A stretch of DNA of 64,000 nt from an uncultured Oscillospiraceae bacterium (GCA_934591895.1 CAKTPP010000006.1:1-64000); one strand, 5' to 3'. Positions 35,032 through 44,017 are shown, counted from the first letter of the stretch. Program-made: numbers and translations. The notes: generated by a model from the letters alone, not told the origin.

Positions 35032-35745
35032 ATGCTTGACATTCAACATCTGACCAAGACCTACGGCGAGAAAAAGGCCGTCGACGATCTGAGCCTGCGC
35101 ATCGCGCCGGGCGAGATCTACGGCTTCATCGGGCACAACGGCGCCGGCAAGACGACGACGCTCAAGGCTGCCGTCGGCATCCTGCAGTTTGACGCGGGCG
35201 ACATTTTCATCGGCGGCAGATCCATCCGCACCGACCCCCTCGGCTGCAAGCGGCAGCTGGCCTACATCCCGGACAACCCCGATCTGTACGATTTCATGAG
35301 CGGCATCCAGTACCTGAACTTCATCGCCGACATTTTCGGCATCCCGGCGGCGGAGCGCTGGGCGCGCATCGAGCCGCTGGCCGATGCGTTCGAGCTCACG
35401 GCCGATCTCGGTCAGCCCATCAGCGCGTATTCGCACGGCATGAAGCAGAAGCTCGCCATCATCGCCGCATGGATCCACGACCCGAAGCTCATCCTCATGG
35501 ACGAGCCCTTCGTCGGGCTCGACCCGAAGGCGGCGCACCTGCTCAAGGGCATGATGCGTGCGGTGTGTGACGGCGGCGGCGCGATCTTCTTCTCGACGCA
35601 CGTGCTCGAGGTGGCCGAAAAGCTCTGCGACAAGGTGGCCATCATTCGCAGCGGGCGGCTCATCCGCTCCGGCACGATGGAGGAGGTCAAGGGCGACGAC
35701 AGCCTTGAGGACGTGTTTCTCGAGCTGGAGGATGCGCCATGCTGA
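35032..35745 (+). CDS. ABC transporter ATP-binding protein
   Basis: A 237-residue ATPase of an ABC-2-type exporter. Walker A is GHNGAGKTTTL near residue 36, the signature motif is weak at AYSHGMKQKL near 130, Walker B is LILMDEPFVGLD near 150, and the switch histidine is in FSTHVLEVAE near 183. The start at 35032 has GGGAGGG upstream; a longer frame covers the promoter. It overlaps the permease gene by seven bases. The cargo is unknown. Confidence 0.93.
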   Translation: MLDIQHLTKTYGEKKAVDDLSLRIAPGEIYGFIGHNGAGKTTTLKAAVGILQFDAGDIFIGGRSIRTDPLGCKRQLAYIPDNPDLYDFMSGIQYLNFIADIFGIPAAERWARIEPLADAFELTADLGQPISAYSHGMKQKLAIIAAWIHDPKLILMDEPFVGLDPKAAHLLKGMMRAVCDGGGAIFFSTHVLEVAEKLCDKVAIIRSGRLIRSGTMEEVKGDDSLEDVFLELEDAPC

Positions 35746-37337
35746 GGACACTGCTGCGCAAACAGATGGCGGAGATCTTCCGCAACTATTTCTACGACCC
35801 GAAAAAGAACAAAATGCGCTCCAGGGGCGCGACGATCGCCTACATCGCGCTGTATGCGCTGCTGATGGTGGGCCTCCTCGGCGGAATGTTCGCGCTGCTG
35901 GCCGTCGGCATCTGCGCGCCGATGGCGGCGGCGGGCGTGGGCTGGCTGTACTATCTCGTCATGGGGCTGATCGCGGTGCTGCTCGGCGCGTTCGGGAGCG
36001 TGTTCAGCACGTATTCGAGCCTGTACCTGTCCAAGGACAACGACCTGCTGCTGTCGATGCCGATCCCGGTGCGCTATGTGATGGCCTCGCGCCTGCTGGG
36101 CGTGTATCTGCTGGGGCTGATGTACAGCGGCGTCGCCACCGTGCCGGCTGTGATCGTGTACTGGATCGCGGCGCCGGTCACGGCGGGGACGATCGTCGGC
36201 GGCGTACTGATGGTGCTGATCGTGTCCGTGATCGTGATGGTGCTCTCGTGCCTGCTCGGCTGGGTGGTCGCGCGCATCAGCCTGAGGCTGAAGAATAAGA
36301 GCTTCATCACCGTCATTCTGTCGCTGCTGTTTCTGGCGGCGTACTATTTCGTGTATTACAAGGCGCAGGGGCTCATCACGCTGCTGGCGGAAAACGCCGC
36401 CGTGTACGGCGCGAAGATCCGCGGCTCGGCCTACCTGCTGTACCTGTTCGGCAGCGTGGGCGCGGGCGACTGGCTTGCGATGGGGATCGTGACGCTCACG
36501 CAGGCGGCGCTGCTGGCGCTGACGCTGTGGGTCATCGCGCGCAGCTTCCTGAAGATCGCCACGGCGACCGGCAGCGTGCGCCGGGCGCGCTTCCGGCACA
36601 AGGCCGTGCGCGCGCAGAGCGTGCAGCGCGCGCTGCGCCAAAAGGAGCTGCGCCGCTTTGCCGCGAGCCCGAACTATATGCTCAACTGCGGCCTCGGCAT
36701 CGTGATGCTGCCGGCGGCGGGCATCGCGCTGCTGATCAAGGGGCGCGCGCTCGCGCAGCTGCTCGACGGGGCGTTCGGCGCGGGGGCGGACATCGTGCCG
36801 GTGCTGCTGAGCGCGGCGCTGTGCCTGCTCGCGTCGATGAATGACATGGCGGCGCCGTCGGTGTCGCTCGAGGGCAGGCAGCTGTGGCTGGCGCAGTCGC
36901 TGCCGGTCACACCGTGGCAGGTGCTGCGCGCAAAGCTTGACACGCAGCTGCTGCTGACCGGCGTGCCGCTGCTGTTTTGTGCGCTGTGCGCGGTGATCAC
37001 GCTGCCGGGCGGCGCGGCGGAAATGGCGCTGGCCGTCGTTGTGGCGCTGCTGTACACGCTGCTGAGCGCACTGGCGGCGCTCGCGCTCGGGCTCAGGCTG
37101 CCGAACCTGACATGGACCAACGAGATCACGCCCATCAAGCAGGGCGGCAGCGTGATGCTCGCGCTCTTTGTCAACTGGATCTATGCCATTGCGCTCGGCG
37201 GGCTGTACTTTCTGTGCGGCAGATATTTGAGCGCGGCGGCGTATCTGGCCATTTTCGCCGCCGTGACGGCGGCCGTCTGCGCGCTGCTGCTGCGCTGGGT
37301 GAAAAAGCGCGGCACGTGCATCTTCGCAGCGCTCTGA
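35739..37337 (+). CDS. ABC transporter permease, large ABC-2-like
   Basis: A 532-residue integral membrane protein with about twelve hydrophobic helices, for instance YIALYALLMVGLLGGMFALLAVG near residue 35 and YLVMGLIAVLLGAF near 72. Basic stretches lie between helices (RFRHKAVRAQSVQRALRQKELRR near 290). Such long permeases pair with a single ATPase in many Firmicutes. The substrate cannot be told. It overlaps the ATPase gene and ends at a bidirectional terminator. Confidence 0.85.
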   Translation: MLRTLLRKQMAEIFRNYFYDPKKNKMRSRGATIAYIALYALLMVGLLGGMFALLAVGICAPMAAAGVGWLYYLVMGLIAVLLGAFGSVFSTYSSLYLSKDNDLLLSMPIPVRYVMASRLLGVYLLGLMYSGVATVPAVIVYWIAAPVTAGTIVGGVLMVLIVSVIVMVLSCLLGWVVARISLRLKNKSFITVILSLLFLAAYYFVYYKAQGLITLLAENAAVYGAKIRGSAYLLYLFGSVGAGDWLAMGIVTLTQAALLALTLWVIARSFLKIATATGSVRRARFRHKAVRAQSVQRALRQKELRRFAASPNYMLNCGLGIVMLPAAGIALLIKGRALAQLLDGAFGAGADIVPVLLSAALCLLASMNDMAAPSVSLEGRQLWLAQSLPVTPWQVLRAKLDTQLLLTGVPLLFCALCAVITLPGGAAEMALAVVVALLYTLLSALAALALGLRLPNLTWTNEITPIKQGGSVMLALFVNWIYAIALGGLYFLCGRYLSAAAYLAIFAAVTAAVCALLLRWVKKRGTCIFAAL

Positions 37338-37345
37338 GAAAACGG

Positions 37346-37382
37346 AAAACCGCCTCTGTTTCATCGAAACAGAGGCGGTTTT
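37346..37382. terminator. bidirectional terminator
   Basis: A perfect 17-bp stem (37346-37362 with 37366-37382, core CCGCCTCTG) with AAAA and TTTT at its ends, between the convergent permease and ferritin genes. Confidence 0.9.
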
Positions 37383-37404
37383 GCTATTTGCTATGCGCTC
37401 GCGC

Positions 37405-37914
37405 TCACAGAACGAGCGAGGGCGCCGCGTACACGCGCGCCTTGAGCTCGCTGTTGAGCATGTACAGGCCCTTGGCATCCGAGCCGAAGAGCTCCATCTT
37501 CGTGATGAGGTCGGAGGCGTTTTTCTCCTCCTCGCCCTGCTCCTTGACGAACCAGTCGAGCAGCTGCATGGTGCGGAAATCGCGCTCGTCATACGCCGCG
37601 GCATAGATGCCGTTGATGAGCGAGGTGACGTACTGCTCATGCTCGAGCGCCTTCTTCAGCGGGGTCATGTGGTCGCCGCGCGTCCAGTCGGGCGCGTCGA
37701 TCGCGCCGAAGCTGACGGCGACGCCGTTGTTGAGCAGGTACTGGAAAAACAGCAGCGCATGGTCGCGCTCCTCCTGCGCCTGCACGCGGTACCAGTTTTC
37801 AAAGCCGTCGAGACCGGCGGCCGCGTAGTAGTTGGCAAAGTCGAGATAGAGATAGGCGGAGTAAAACTCCTTGTTGATCTGCTCGTTGATGAGCCGGGCA
37901 ACGGCTGCGTTCAT
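37405..37914 (-). CDS. non-heme ferritin
   Basis: A 169-residue iron-storage ferritin. The ferroxidase ligands are recognisable: NKEFYSAYLYLDFANYYAA (first Glu, about 15) and the AQEERDHA motif (about 45-52), followed by EHEQYVTSLINGI (about 90) and EKNASDLI (about 130). Forms a 24-mer iron cage in the cytoplasm. Start at 37914 with AGGAGG upstream. A TTGACA/TATGAT promoter pair lies just upstream with 16-base spacing; I did not find a clear Fur or PerR box. Confidence 0.93.
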   Translation of the reverse strand: MNAAVARLINEQINKEFYSAYLYLDFANYYAAAGLDGFENWYRVQAQEERDHALLFFQYLLNNGVAVSFGAIDAPDWTRGDHMTPLKKALEHEQYVTSLINGIYAAAYDERDFRTMQLLDWFVKEQGEEEKNASDLITKMELFGSDAKGLYMLNSELKARVYAAPSLVL

Positions 37915-38069
37915 GGGGGATACCTCCTGATTCAAAATAAGAATGATTCCTGATTTCTATCATACGGATTTTTTCCGTTTTGTCAAGCCCCGGGGGAAAA
38001 AATTGTGGCGCGGCGGCGCATTTCCTGTTAAGATGGCGGCAGAGCAAACAAGAAAACGGAGGAACACAC

Positions 38070-39092
38070 ATGGATTACAACGAAGTTTTGCAGCGCGCGC
38101 GCGAGCGCATCGGTCCGAAATGCAAGGTCTGCCCGGAGTGCAATGGTCTCGGCTGCGGCAACACGATGCCGGGCCCCGGCTCGAAAGCGCCCGGCAACGG
38201 CGCGAACGACAACTGGCGCGCGTGGCGGCGCTGGAGCCTGAACATGGACACGATCGCGCCGAACACGCCCGTGGACACGTCGCTCGCGCTCTTCGGGCGG
38301 ACGTTTTCCCTGCCCGTGATCGCGGCGCCCATCGGCTCGCTGCGCGCGCAGTTCAACCCCGGCGACGACATCCGCGACTATAACGCCTGCGCAGCGGCTG
38401 CCGCGGCGCAGACCGGCATCGCCGCAAGCTTCGGCGACGGGCTGGACGCGCGCGTGTTCCCGCACGGGTGCGAGCTGTCGAAGCAGTACGGCGGCATCAT
38501 GCTGCCGGTCATCAACCCGCTGTCGATGGACACGATCCGCGCGAACCTCGACCTCGCCAACGCAGCCGACCCCTTCGCCGTGAGCGTGGTCATCGACTCG
38601 GCCGGACTGCCGCATCTCAAGGCGGCCAGCCCCGATGCCGGCAGCAAGACGGTGGCGGAGCTGCGCGAGCTGTGCGACTATGCGCAGATGCCCATGATCC
38701 TCAAGGGCATCATGACGGCGTGCGGCGCGCAAAAGGCGGCGGAGGCCGGTGCGGCGGCGATCGTGGTGTCGAACCACGGCGGGCGCGTGCTGCCCGGCGC
38801 TGCGGCGACGGCGGACGTGCTGCCCGAGATCGCGGACGCGGTGGGCGGTCGCGTGAAGATCCTCGTCGACGGCGGCATCCGCTCGGGCACGGACATTTTC
38901 CGCGCGCTCGCGCTCGGCGCGGACGCGGTCATGATCTGCCGGCCGTTTCTCATCAGCTATTACGGCGGCGGCACGGAGGGCATCGTGACCTACGTGGAGA
39001 AGCTGCGCGCGGAGCTGACGGACGCGATGTATATGTGCGGCGCGCGGAAACTCAGCGATATTACGCGCGACATGGTGCGCGCCGTGCGCTGA
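38070..39092 (+). CDS. FMN-dependent alpha-hydroxy-acid dehydrogenase/oxidase family
   Basis: A 340-residue TIM-barrel flavoprotein of the lactate/glycolate oxidase family, related to enzymes that oxidise L-2-hydroxy acids. FMN and substrate elements are present: VIAAPIG near 90, LKGIMTACGAQKAAEAGAAAIVVSNHGGR near 213-241 with the catalytic His, and the phosphate-binding IRSGTDIFRALALGADAVMI near 270. Unusual: the N-terminus has CKVCPECNGLGC, four closely spaced cysteines that could bind a metal or iron-sulfur cluster. The start at 38070 has CGGAGG upstream. Confidence 0.82.
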   Translation: MDYNEVLQRARERIGPKCKVCPECNGLGCGNTMPGPGSKAPGNGANDNWRAWRRWSLNMDTIAPNTPVDTSLALFGRTFSLPVIAAPIGSLRAQFNPGDDIRDYNACAAAAAAQTGIAASFGDGLDARVFPHGCELSKQYGGIMLPVINPLSMDTIRANLDLANAADPFAVSVVIDSAGLPHLKAASPDAGSKTVAELRELCDYAQMPMILKGIMTACGAQKAAEAGAAAIVVSNHGGRVLPGAAATADVLPEIADAVGGRVKILVDGGIRSGTDIFRALALGADAVMICRPFLISYYGGGTEGIVTYVEKLRAELTDAMYMCGARKLSDITRDMVRAVR

Positions 39093-39119
39093 CAGGCGCG
39101 CAGCACCGGACAAAAATCA

Positions 39120-39151
39120 AGCAGCTGCGAAGCATTTGCTTCGCAGCTGCT
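39120..39151. terminator. bidirectional terminator
   Basis: A 14-bp stem, AGCAGCTGCGAAGC (39120-39133) with its complement at 39138-39151, plus flanking A and T runs. It ends the FMN enzyme gene on the plus strand and module 1 on the minus strand. Confidence 0.85.
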
Positions 39152-39195
39152 TTGCGGTTATGCGGATAGGAGCGCTGCGCGCGAGCGTCTGGCGG

Positions 39196-39360
39196 TCACA
39201 GGTGCTGATTGCGCGGTATACGGTCATAATGCCGGATCAGCAGCGGCTCGATGGACGACAGCAGCTTCATGTCGAGATTGAAAAAGTAGATCGTGAACGT
39301 CACGGCGAACGCGCCCGCGCCCGCACCGAGCACTTTCCACACAAATTTCGGAATATGCAT
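39196..39360 (-). CDS. micro-membrane protein of dehydratase module 1
   Basis: A 54-residue protein with one hydrophobic segment (about residues 7-27, VWKVLGAGAGAFAVTFTIYFF) followed by FNLDMKLLSSIEPLLIRHYD. It is clearly related to the products at 45518-45673 and 60010-60183: all three share N-x-D-M-K-L right after the membrane helix, and two of them an HYD further on. It begins 15 bases after the large-subunit gene. Short length hides it from ordinary ORF searches. The position after the same gene pair three times is the evidence for a shared role, which is unknown; a membrane anchor or electron-path adaptor is inference. Confidence 0.75.
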   Translation of the reverse strand: MHIPKFVWKVLGAGAGAFAVTFTIYFFNLDMKLLSSIEPLLIRHYDRIPRNQHL

Positions 39361-39375
39361 CGTTTCCTTCCTTTC

Positions 39376-40956
39376 TCACCACGCGTTTTCGTCCGGCAGG
39401 ACCTCGATCGTCGGGTCGAGCGGCTCTTCGCGCATGACGGTGCGCATATAGGCGTTGAGCTGGTCGCGGATGGCCTGGCGCGTGTAGACGCGCGGGTCGC
39501 ACAGGTCGTGGCAGACCCAGACGAGGTGGATGCCGCGTGCGCGCGCCTGCTCCTCAAACTGACCGTGCATACCGACGAGCGCCTTGCAGGACATATGCTC
39601 CCATAGGATGACCATATCGGCGTGCAGCGTCTCGCAGAACTCCCACAGATCGTCGACGAGCACCTTGTAGCCGCCGTGCGTGCGGTTGCGCATGATCATG
39701 TTTTCGTTGAGCCACGCCATGTCATAAAACGCCTGCTCGCGGTTTTCGGGCGTGTCCACGTCGGCGATCATGCGGGTGTTGACCAGCGAGAGCATATCCG
39801 TCAGCGGCACGATGCCCCAGCAGTGGATCATCCAGTTGAGCATATCGATGCAGTACTGCGGCTGCACGCCCCAGATGATGGCGCGGTGGCGATACTCCGG
39901 CGCCATCATGCGGTGCGCCTTGTTGCCGCGCTCGGCGTAGCGCATGATCTTGCGGTCGATGGGCGGGAACTTGGCCGAGCGGCCGCAGTTGCCCATGTAG
40001 TTCGTGTCGTTATACAGCGAGAACGGCGCGCCGACAAACTGCGGGTAGGGCGTGCTGTTCATCTCGAGCCACGCCAGACGGTTGCGCGTGGCGTCGTTGA
40101 CGCGCTTGGCGCACTCGAAGTAGTGCGTCCAGTCCCACTTCTGCCCCGTGTGCTTCTCGACGAAGGCGATGACGTTGCGGATGTCCTGCGCGGCGTAATC
40201 CTGCACATCGTCCTCCTGATGGCGCATGGGCGCGACGAGCTGGAACGTCGGGATGCCGTATTCGCGCTCGAGGCGCTTGGCGATGATGCCGTTGCCCATG
40301 AGCGAGCCGTCGCAGGTGGTGTTGCACTGCACGGCGCAGACGCCGAGCACGGCGAAGTCGTCGTCGATGGAGCAGCCGGCCTCGGCCTCCGGCATGGGGC
40401 AGACGTCGCCCGCGATGCCGAACTGCTGCGCCACGTCGAGGTAGTGCGTGGAGGAGTTTTGCGTGAGCAGGTTTGCCACGAACATCGTCGGCACCTCACG
40501 CAGGATGGCCTTCACGTTCGGGAAGCCCATCATGAATGCGGTCATCTCGTTTTCATCCGTCAGCACGCAGCGGTTGGAAAACTCCACATCGTTGCCGGTG
40601 CGGCGGTCGCCGCGGAAGATGTCGTCCATGGTGGAGGCCACGTCGTAGACCACGAAGTCCATGGCCGTGTGCACGATGCGCAGCGCCTCATCGCGCAGCC
40701 CCATGGTGAACTTATCGACCATGTGCGGCACGGCGAGGTAGTTGGACATCCAGCGGTAGCGGAACATGGCCTTGATGTTGCGCGGCTTGACGATGAACTT
40801 TGCGAGGAGGGACAGAATGTACAGCCAGCGGCCGTAGTCATAGAGGGTGTCCTTGACGCCGCGCCACTCGCGCCGGCAGCGGACCTTTCCGCCGTCGAAG
40901 AGTACGCCGAGCTGCTGGTCGCCGATGCGCCGCTTGCCTTCATTGGTCACCATCAT
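39376..40956 (-). CDS. 2-hydroxyacyl-CoA dehydratase-family large subunit, module 1
   Basis: A 526-residue protein of the HgdB/BcrC-type family (2-hydroxyacyl-CoA dehydratase D-component; benzoyl-CoA reductase B/C), longer than the usual 370-430 residues because of an N-terminal extension with the WRGVKDTLYDYGRWLY segment. Candidate iron-sulfur ligands are the Cys in GDVCP (about 188), the Cys in TTCDG (about 215) and the Cys in HMSCKALVG (about 455), conserved in both paralogs. The start overlaps the small-subunit stop. The substrate is unknown; canonical members dehydrate 2-hydroxyacyl-CoAs or reduce benzoyl-CoA. Confidence 0.82.
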   Translation of the reverse strand: MMVTNEGKRRIGDQQLGVLFDGGKVRCRREWRGVKDTLYDYGRWLYILSLLAKFIVKPRNIKAMFRYRWMSNYLAVPHMVDKFTMGLRDEALRIVHTAMDFVVYDVASTMDDIFRGDRRTGNDVEFSNRCVLTDENEMTAFMMGFPNVKAILREVPTMFVANLLTQNSSTHYLDVAQQFGIAGDVCPMPEAEAGCSIDDDFAVLGVCAVQCNTTCDGSLMGNGIIAKRLEREYGIPTFQLVAPMRHQEDDVQDYAAQDIRNVIAFVEKHTGQKWDWTHYFECAKRVNDATRNRLAWLEMNSTPYPQFVGAPFSLYNDTNYMGNCGRSAKFPPIDRKIMRYAERGNKAHRMMAPEYRHRAIIWGVQPQYCIDMLNWMIHCWGIVPLTDMLSLVNTRMIADVDTPENREQAFYDMAWLNENMIMRNRTHGGYKVLVDDLWEFCETLHADMVILWEHMSCKALVGMHGQFEEQARARGIHLVWVCHDLCDPRVYTRQAIRDQLNAYMRTVMREEPLDPTIEVLPDENAW

Positions 40957-42149
40957 CGGACACCTCCCTGTATTTTCTTGATCTCTATGCTCTCGACGAA
41001 GGCCTGGACGCGCGTGCGCATCTGGCCAATCGAGGAGCGGATGTTGTACGGCCGGTCAACGGACAGCACAGGGAAGCCGTAGTCCTCGTGCAGCATCGAC
41101 GAGCCGAGCGTGCGCTCATACGCCCACGGGTCGCAGAACTTGATCTGCTGGTAGAGGATGCCGTCGGCGTTGTACGCTCTGGCGATGTCGGCCACGTACT
41201 GCTTGCGGCCGTAGACCTTCTCCATGTTCATCGTGCGCGGACACTGACCGCGGTAGACATACTGGCGGCAGAGCTGCGTGAGCGCGTCCTCCTCGTCCGT
41301 GAGCGTGATCGGATCGCGTCCCGGCAGCGAGCCGAAGCAGAACCGGTCGGCGCAGACGTAAGCGCCGGTGTCCTCGATGAGCTTGATGAATTCGCTGTCG
41401 TCCACCTCGGAGCCGACGACGGCGATGCGCGCGCGGTAGGGCCGGTCGTCCGGTTCGCGGCGGCGCACTTCCTCGAGCGTCTCGGCGAGCTTGTCGATCA
41501 GCAGGTATTTCGGCGCGACATAGGTCGCCAGCGTCAGCACGTGGAACTCATAGCCCGTGATGCGCGGGCGCGCCTCCTTGCGAAACTCGCCCAGTGCGCG
41601 GATGAGCTCGCACACGCGGTTGTGCTCGGCGACCGCCTTGCGGATGGACGCGTCCGACACGTCCGTGCCGAAGGCGTCGTGCAGGGGCTTGAGGATGTGG
41701 TTTTTGCACTGGAGCACCAGCAGCTCCACGCCGTTTTCATCGGCCTTGAGCGGGATCTCCATGTACTGATAGAAGAAATTGCTCTTGTCCTTGCCCATGG
41801 TCTTGAGCAGCTCCATGTTCTCGACACAGCGGTTGATCATGGTGCAGCCGTCGGGCGCGATGACGCAGTCGGCGAAGTTGAAGCCGCCCTCGACCGCGCG
41901 CTCGAGCAGGGAGCGGGTGGTCTCGCACAGGAGGCTCGTCATGTAATAGGTCGCAATATCCATCGACCCGGTGTTCGGTGCGTGCAGGCGCACGCCGAAG
42001 GTGTTGTCCAGATTCATCAAGGGTTCGGGTGTGTTCTCGCAGACAAAGGCGACACATTTTTTGCCTTCCCGCTGGGCTTGGACAACAAGCGCGTTATTGG
42101 CCTCCTGCAGGAGGGCCTCAAAGTAGGTCAGGTGCTTCAGGTCTCTCAT
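40953..42149 (-). CDS. 2-hydroxyacyl-CoA dehydratase-family small subunit, module 1
   Basis: A 398-residue HgdB/BcrC-type protein and first gene of module 1. Conserved cysteine sites also seen in the two paralogs: YYMTSLLCETTRSLLE (about 75), PDGCTMINR (about 101) and QIKFCDPWAYE (about 337), the last being the KFC ligand motif of the family. Other shared landmarks are VGSEVDDSEF and ADRFCFGSLPGR. I start at the second ATG (42149), since GGGGG is about nine bases upstream of it and too close to the first ATG. No activase gene adjoins. Confidence 0.83.
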   Translation of the reverse strand: MRDLKHLTYFEALLQEANNALVVQAQREGKKCVAFVCENTPEPLMNLDNTFGVRLHAPNTGSMDIATYYMTSLLCETTRSLLERAVEGGFNFADCVIAPDGCTMINRCVENMELLKTMGKDKSNFFYQYMEIPLKADENGVELLVLQCKNHILKPLHDAFGTDVSDASIRKAVAEHNRVCELIRALGEFRKEARPRITGYEFHVLTLATYVAPKYLLIDKLAETLEEVRRREPDDRPYRARIAVVGSEVDDSEFIKLIEDTGAYVCADRFCFGSLPGRDPITLTDEEDALTQLCRQYVYRGQCPRTMNMEKVYGRKQYVADIARAYNADGILYQQIKFCDPWAYERTLGSSMLHEDYGFPVLSVDRPYNIRSSIGQMRTRVQAFVESIEIKKIQGGVR

Positions 42150-42225
42150 TGCTTGCATTCCCCCATTCTGGTTACACTTTTCTTTATTCTGTTTGTATCC
42201 TTTCTATACCGACTGCCGTGTTATC

Positions 42226-42277
42226 ATTTTAACTTGAATACAGGACACGCGTCAATGATGTGATGATTTTTCATCAC
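42226..42277 (-). promoter_or_regulatory. promoter and palindrome upstream of module 1
   Basis: On the minus strand TTGACG (42250-42255) and TAAAAT (42226-42231) are 18 bases apart. Directly upstream of the -35 is a perfect palindrome GTGATGA-N4-TCATCAC (42260-42277), likely an activator or repressor site. The region 42150-42478 otherwise holds only the SNF terminator. Confidence 0.6.
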
Positions 42278-42412
42278 TATAGGCTCAAAACGTCGTGTAA
42301 TGTTGTGCAGGATATACAAATATTTGGCTGCAATACCAATATGTACGTCAAGAAACCGGGCGCTCGTTCGGTTGATCACCGCCGCGCGCGCCGCTTCCGG
42401 CCGAAAAAGGGC

Positions 42413-42459
42413 AAAAAAATCCCCCCGGAGAAAGATGCAGACTGCACCCTTCCGGGGGG
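42413..42459 (-). terminator. intrinsic terminator of the SNF transporter gene
   Basis: On the minus strand TCCGGGGGG (42451-42459) pairs with CCCCCCGGA (42421-42429), followed by a seven-U run (42413-42419). Confidence 0.8.
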
Positions 42460-42478
42460 GAGATCAACGAATCCCGAC

Positions 42479-43807
42479 TCAGAACGACACGCTCATGAAC
42501 AGCGCCACGCAGCACAGCACGAGCGCCAGCGGCACGTAGACATAGCGGCCGACGCTGTACCAGACGGCGCCGTGCTGCCGGCGGCTGCCGGTGTTGACGG
42601 CGTCGAGCAGGTCGTCTTTTTTCATGACGTAGAACCACGAGATCGCACCGAGCGTTGCGCCGATGGGGATGATGTAGATCGACACGAAGTCCATCCACGG
42701 GCCCCACTTGGAGATCGGCTCCATGAGCAGACCGAAGCCGAGGCACAGCACGCACAGGATGCCGAGCACGGCGGTGCGGCTGAGCTTCGGGAACTTGTGC
42801 TGGAGCGATTCGGCGACGGCCTCGAACATGTTCTGCAGCGAGCTGACGCCGGCGAAGATCATGGCGACGTACAAAATGACGGCGAACAGGCGGCCGAGCG
42901 GGATGTCCTGCAGAATGGTCGGCAGCGTCACGAACAGCAGGCTCGGACCCGCGCCGACGTCCTGCCCGTAGGAGAAGCAGGCGGGGATGATGACCAGCGC
43001 GGCGACGACGGCGGCGATGGTGTCAAACAGCGCCGTGTGCTGCGCCACGTCCACGACGTCCTCCTCCTTGGACAGGTACGCGCCGTAGACGATCATGCCG
43101 CTGCCGGTGACGGACAGGGAGAAAAACGCCTGACCCATCGCCCAGACCCAGATCATCGGGTCCTTGAGCGCCTCCCAGCGGGGCGTGAACATGAACTTAT
43201 AGCCCTCGGCCGAGCCGGGCAGCAGCGCCACGCGCACAGCCAGCACCACAAAGATGAGGAAAAACAGCGGCATCATGACCTTGTTGGTCTTTTCGATGCT
43301 GTGCGCGCCGAAAAACAGCGTCAGCAGCGTGCCGCCCACGACGATGATGTGATACGGGATGACGGAATACGGCTGCGAGGAGAACTCGCCGAACCACGCG
43401 GCAGCGTCGGCGGTCATGAGCGTGCCGGCGAGCGAATCGACCAGCGCCTTGAGGATATACGTCACGATGACGGCGTAGCCGATGGCGATGCACAGAGAGC
43501 CGGCCAGCGGCAGCCAGCCGAGGATGCCGCCGACCTTGCCGGCGGTCTTGCCGCGGGTGCCCCACGCCTCCTTGTATGCGCCGAGCGTGCCCGTGCCCGC
43601 GCGGCGGCCGATGGCGAACTCCGTCGGCAGGCCGACGGTGCCGAAGATGACCACAAACAGCAGGTAGATCAGCAGGAAGGCCCCGCCGCCGTTGCTGCCG
43701 AGCTTGTTCGGAAAGCCCCAGACGTTGGCCATGCCGACCGCCGAGCCGACGGAGGCCAGAATAAAGCCCCAGCGGCTGGCAAAATTTTTCGTGTCTTTCT
43801 TTTTCAT
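42479..43807 (-). CDS. sodium-dependent transporter, SNF (NSS) family
   Basis: A 442-residue sodium-coupled symporter of the neurotransmitter:sodium symporter family, which imports amino acids in bacteria (for example tyrosine or tryptophan in Tyt1 and TnaT). The first helix motif WGFILASVGSAVGMANVWGFP near residue 12 contains the unwound ion-binding segment. Eleven to twelve hydrophobic helices follow. GMIVYGAYLSKEEDV near 265 and PACFSYGQDVGAGPSLLF near 305 are also family-like. Start at 43807 with GGGAGA upstream. Its position between modules 1 and 2 suggests supply of an amino-acid substrate, which is inference. Confidence 0.9.
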   Translation of the reverse strand: MKKKDTKNFASRWGFILASVGSAVGMANVWGFPNKLGSNGGGAFLLIYLLFVVIFGTVGLPTEFAIGRRAGTGTLGAYKEAWGTRGKTAGKVGGILGWLPLAGSLCIAIGYAVIVTYILKALVDSLAGTLMTADAAAWFGEFSSQPYSVIPYHIIVVGGTLLTLFFGAHSIEKTNKVMMPLFFLIFVVLAVRVALLPGSAEGYKFMFTPRWEALKDPMIWVWAMGQAFFSLSVTGSGMIVYGAYLSKEEDVVDVAQHTALFDTIAAVVAALVIIPACFSYGQDVGAGPSLLFVTLPTILQDIPLGRLFAVILYVAMIFAGVSSLQNMFEAVAESLQHKFPKLSRTAVLGILCVLCLGFGLLMEPISKWGPWMDFVSIYIIPIGATLGAISWFYVMKKDDLLDAVNTGSRRQHGAVWYSVGRYVYVPLALVLCCVALFMSVSF

Positions 43808-43828
43808 GCGCTCTCCCATCCAGACGCG

Positions 43829-43862
43829 AAAACATCTGTGCGGCACGCGCCGCGCAGATGTC
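43829..43862 (-). promoter_or_regulatory. terminator-like hairpin in the SNF transporter leader
   Basis: On the minus strand an ACATCTG...CAGATGT stem of about 13 bp with one mismatch is followed by TTTT, between the promoter and the start codon. It could be an attenuator. No aptamer was recognised with confidence upstream of it. Confidence 0.4.
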
Positions 43863-43917
43863 GGGTCTGTCCTCTCTTGATGGCCGTGTGGGCACTTTGC
43901 CCATACACAGCGGCTAC

Positions 43918-43946
43918 ATTTTAAAGGATTACAGTGAAAAAGTCAA
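43918..43946 (-). promoter_or_regulatory. promoter of the SNF transporter gene
   Basis: On the minus strand TTGACT (43941-43946) and TAAAAT (43918-43923) have a 17-base spacer. The leader is about 105 bases. Confidence 0.75.
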
Positions 43947-44017
43947 GTCCTGACGCATTTTGTCAGGCGGCGGCGGGGTCTGCGCCTGCCCCGAACGGCC
44001 GCGCCGCGCCGCAAAAA

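Noticed and set aside
37915..37985. Fur or PerR box upstream of ferritin
   Set aside because: Some AT-rich near-repeats exist (AATCAG, GAATCA), but no 15-19 base palindrome of the required type.
43808..43920. Glycine riboswitch or T-box in the SNF transporter leader
   Set aside because: A short AGGACAGA-like string is present, but the rest of the glycine aptamer and the T-box sequence AGGGTGGNACCGCG are missing.
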